Below are positions 38,939-39,105 of a DNA stretch of 39,105 nucleotides, in pieces. The number at the start of each line of letters is the position of its first letter. Position 1 is the first letter of the stretch. A program made the translations under genes and the position numbers. Source of the stretch: Campylobacteraceae bacterium (lineage in GTDB: Bacteria > Campylobacterota > Campylobacteria > Campylobacterales > Sulfurovaceae); NCBI GenBank assembly GCA_027081065.1, contig JALWLW010000100.1:1-39105 (forward strand). Reading direction: 5' to 3'. The notes under the pieces are model-generated. The model did no database searches and was not told the DNA's origin. It saw only the letters and a list, made by a program, of their open reading frames with translations.

Positions 38939-39105
38939 ATGAAAAAAATACTAACACTAACAATCCTATTAAGCACAGTAATCTTCGCACAACTAAACGT
39001 AGCAACCACTTACAACTATTTAGGAGAAGTAACCAAACGAATAGGAGGTGACTTAGTCAAAGTAGATGTCTTATCCTCTCCTAAACTTGACCCACATTTT
39101 ATTAC
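38939..39105 (+). CDS. Metal ABC transporter substrate-binding protein, 5' part
   Basis: The gene is cut by the window end: 55 codons are visible. A signal peptide (about 1-17, ending IFA) is followed by QLNVATTYNYLGEVTKRIGG and VDVLSSPKLDPHF. This is the start of the ZnuA/TroA family (cluster 9) of periplasmic binding proteins, in which the His of DPH(F/Y) is a metal ligand. Zinc versus manganese or iron cannot be decided from this fragment. AAGGA is 8 nt before the ATG at 38939. The context of a His-rich protein and a porin-like barrel favours zinc. Confidence 0.8.
   Translation, partial: MKKILTLTILLSTVIFAQLNVATTYNYLGEVTKRIGGDLVKVDVLSSPKLDPHFI

Overview
The window is AT-rich, densely coded DNA that reads as a chromosomal segment of a Campylobacterota (Epsilonproteobacteria) species, probably of the Sulfurovum/Sulfurimonas/Arcobacter kind. 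The genus cannot be resolved by eye. The main reasons are an HsrA (HP1043-type) orphan regulator, which is characteristic of this phylum; a ftsY / thioredoxin-lipoprotein / 5-formyl-THF cyclo-ligase / rny arrangement that I recall from Campylobacter; extended -10 promoters (TGnTATAAT) with poor -35 boxes; and Gram-negative LPS genes (kdsB, lpxK). I see no phage, integrase, transposase or CRISPR array. No stretch over 300 bases lacks a gene; the longest inter-CDS gap (35308-35699) holds two tRNA genes.

Layout. 1-7201 is an accessory surface-protein island: three lipoproteins and two small secreted proteins, four of the five carrying a DUF1566 (Lcl C-terminal-like) domain. They stand behind two copies of a near-identical promoter/leader/signal-peptide cassette, with a divergent AAA-ATPase/PD-(D/E)XK gene between the two modules. 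7256-10613 is a signalling block: a 7TMR-DISM/HisKA_2 histidine kinase, a normal OmpR-type regulator and a second regulator whose receiver has lost its phospho-acceptor aspartate. 10642-19584 is mostly core: HtrA protease, KdsB, a FadL-type porin, a TSUP transporter, UvrA, a small lipoprotein, PII (GlnB) and superoxide reductase. 19653-22772 is a leftward operon (TlpA-like lipoprotein, FtsY, an unknown membrane protein, a haem-binding protein). 22839-26489 is a rightward run (5-FCL, RNase Y, cyclophilin lipoprotein, CmoB), followed by hsrA.

27433-35307 holds an MBL hydrolase, a DUF455 ferritin-like protein, a DegT-family protein without its PLP lysine, lpxK and argB. It then runs into a compact DUF1538 membrane protein / PII-like protein / CBS protein / radical SAM string. 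Two identical tandem tRNA-Asn genes follow, then MOSC and TruD. The right edge (37332-39105) looks like a metal (zinc?) acquisition locus: a His-rich small exported protein, an outer-membrane protein, a REP/MITE-like inverted-repeat element, and the start of a ZnuA/TroA-type binding protein cut by the window end.

The best candidate for an undescribed system is DUF1538 + dedicated PII-like protein (ATGA-coupled) + two-CBS protein at 32052-34360. I infer a membrane transporter gated by nucleotide-type sensors. Also worth attention are the lysine-less DegT protein, the duplicated DUF1566 cassette, the degenerate regulators, four genes that look leaderless, and the inverted-repeat element lying exactly between a stop codon and a Shine-Dalgarno. 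All functional statements are from reading the sequence; no database search was run.
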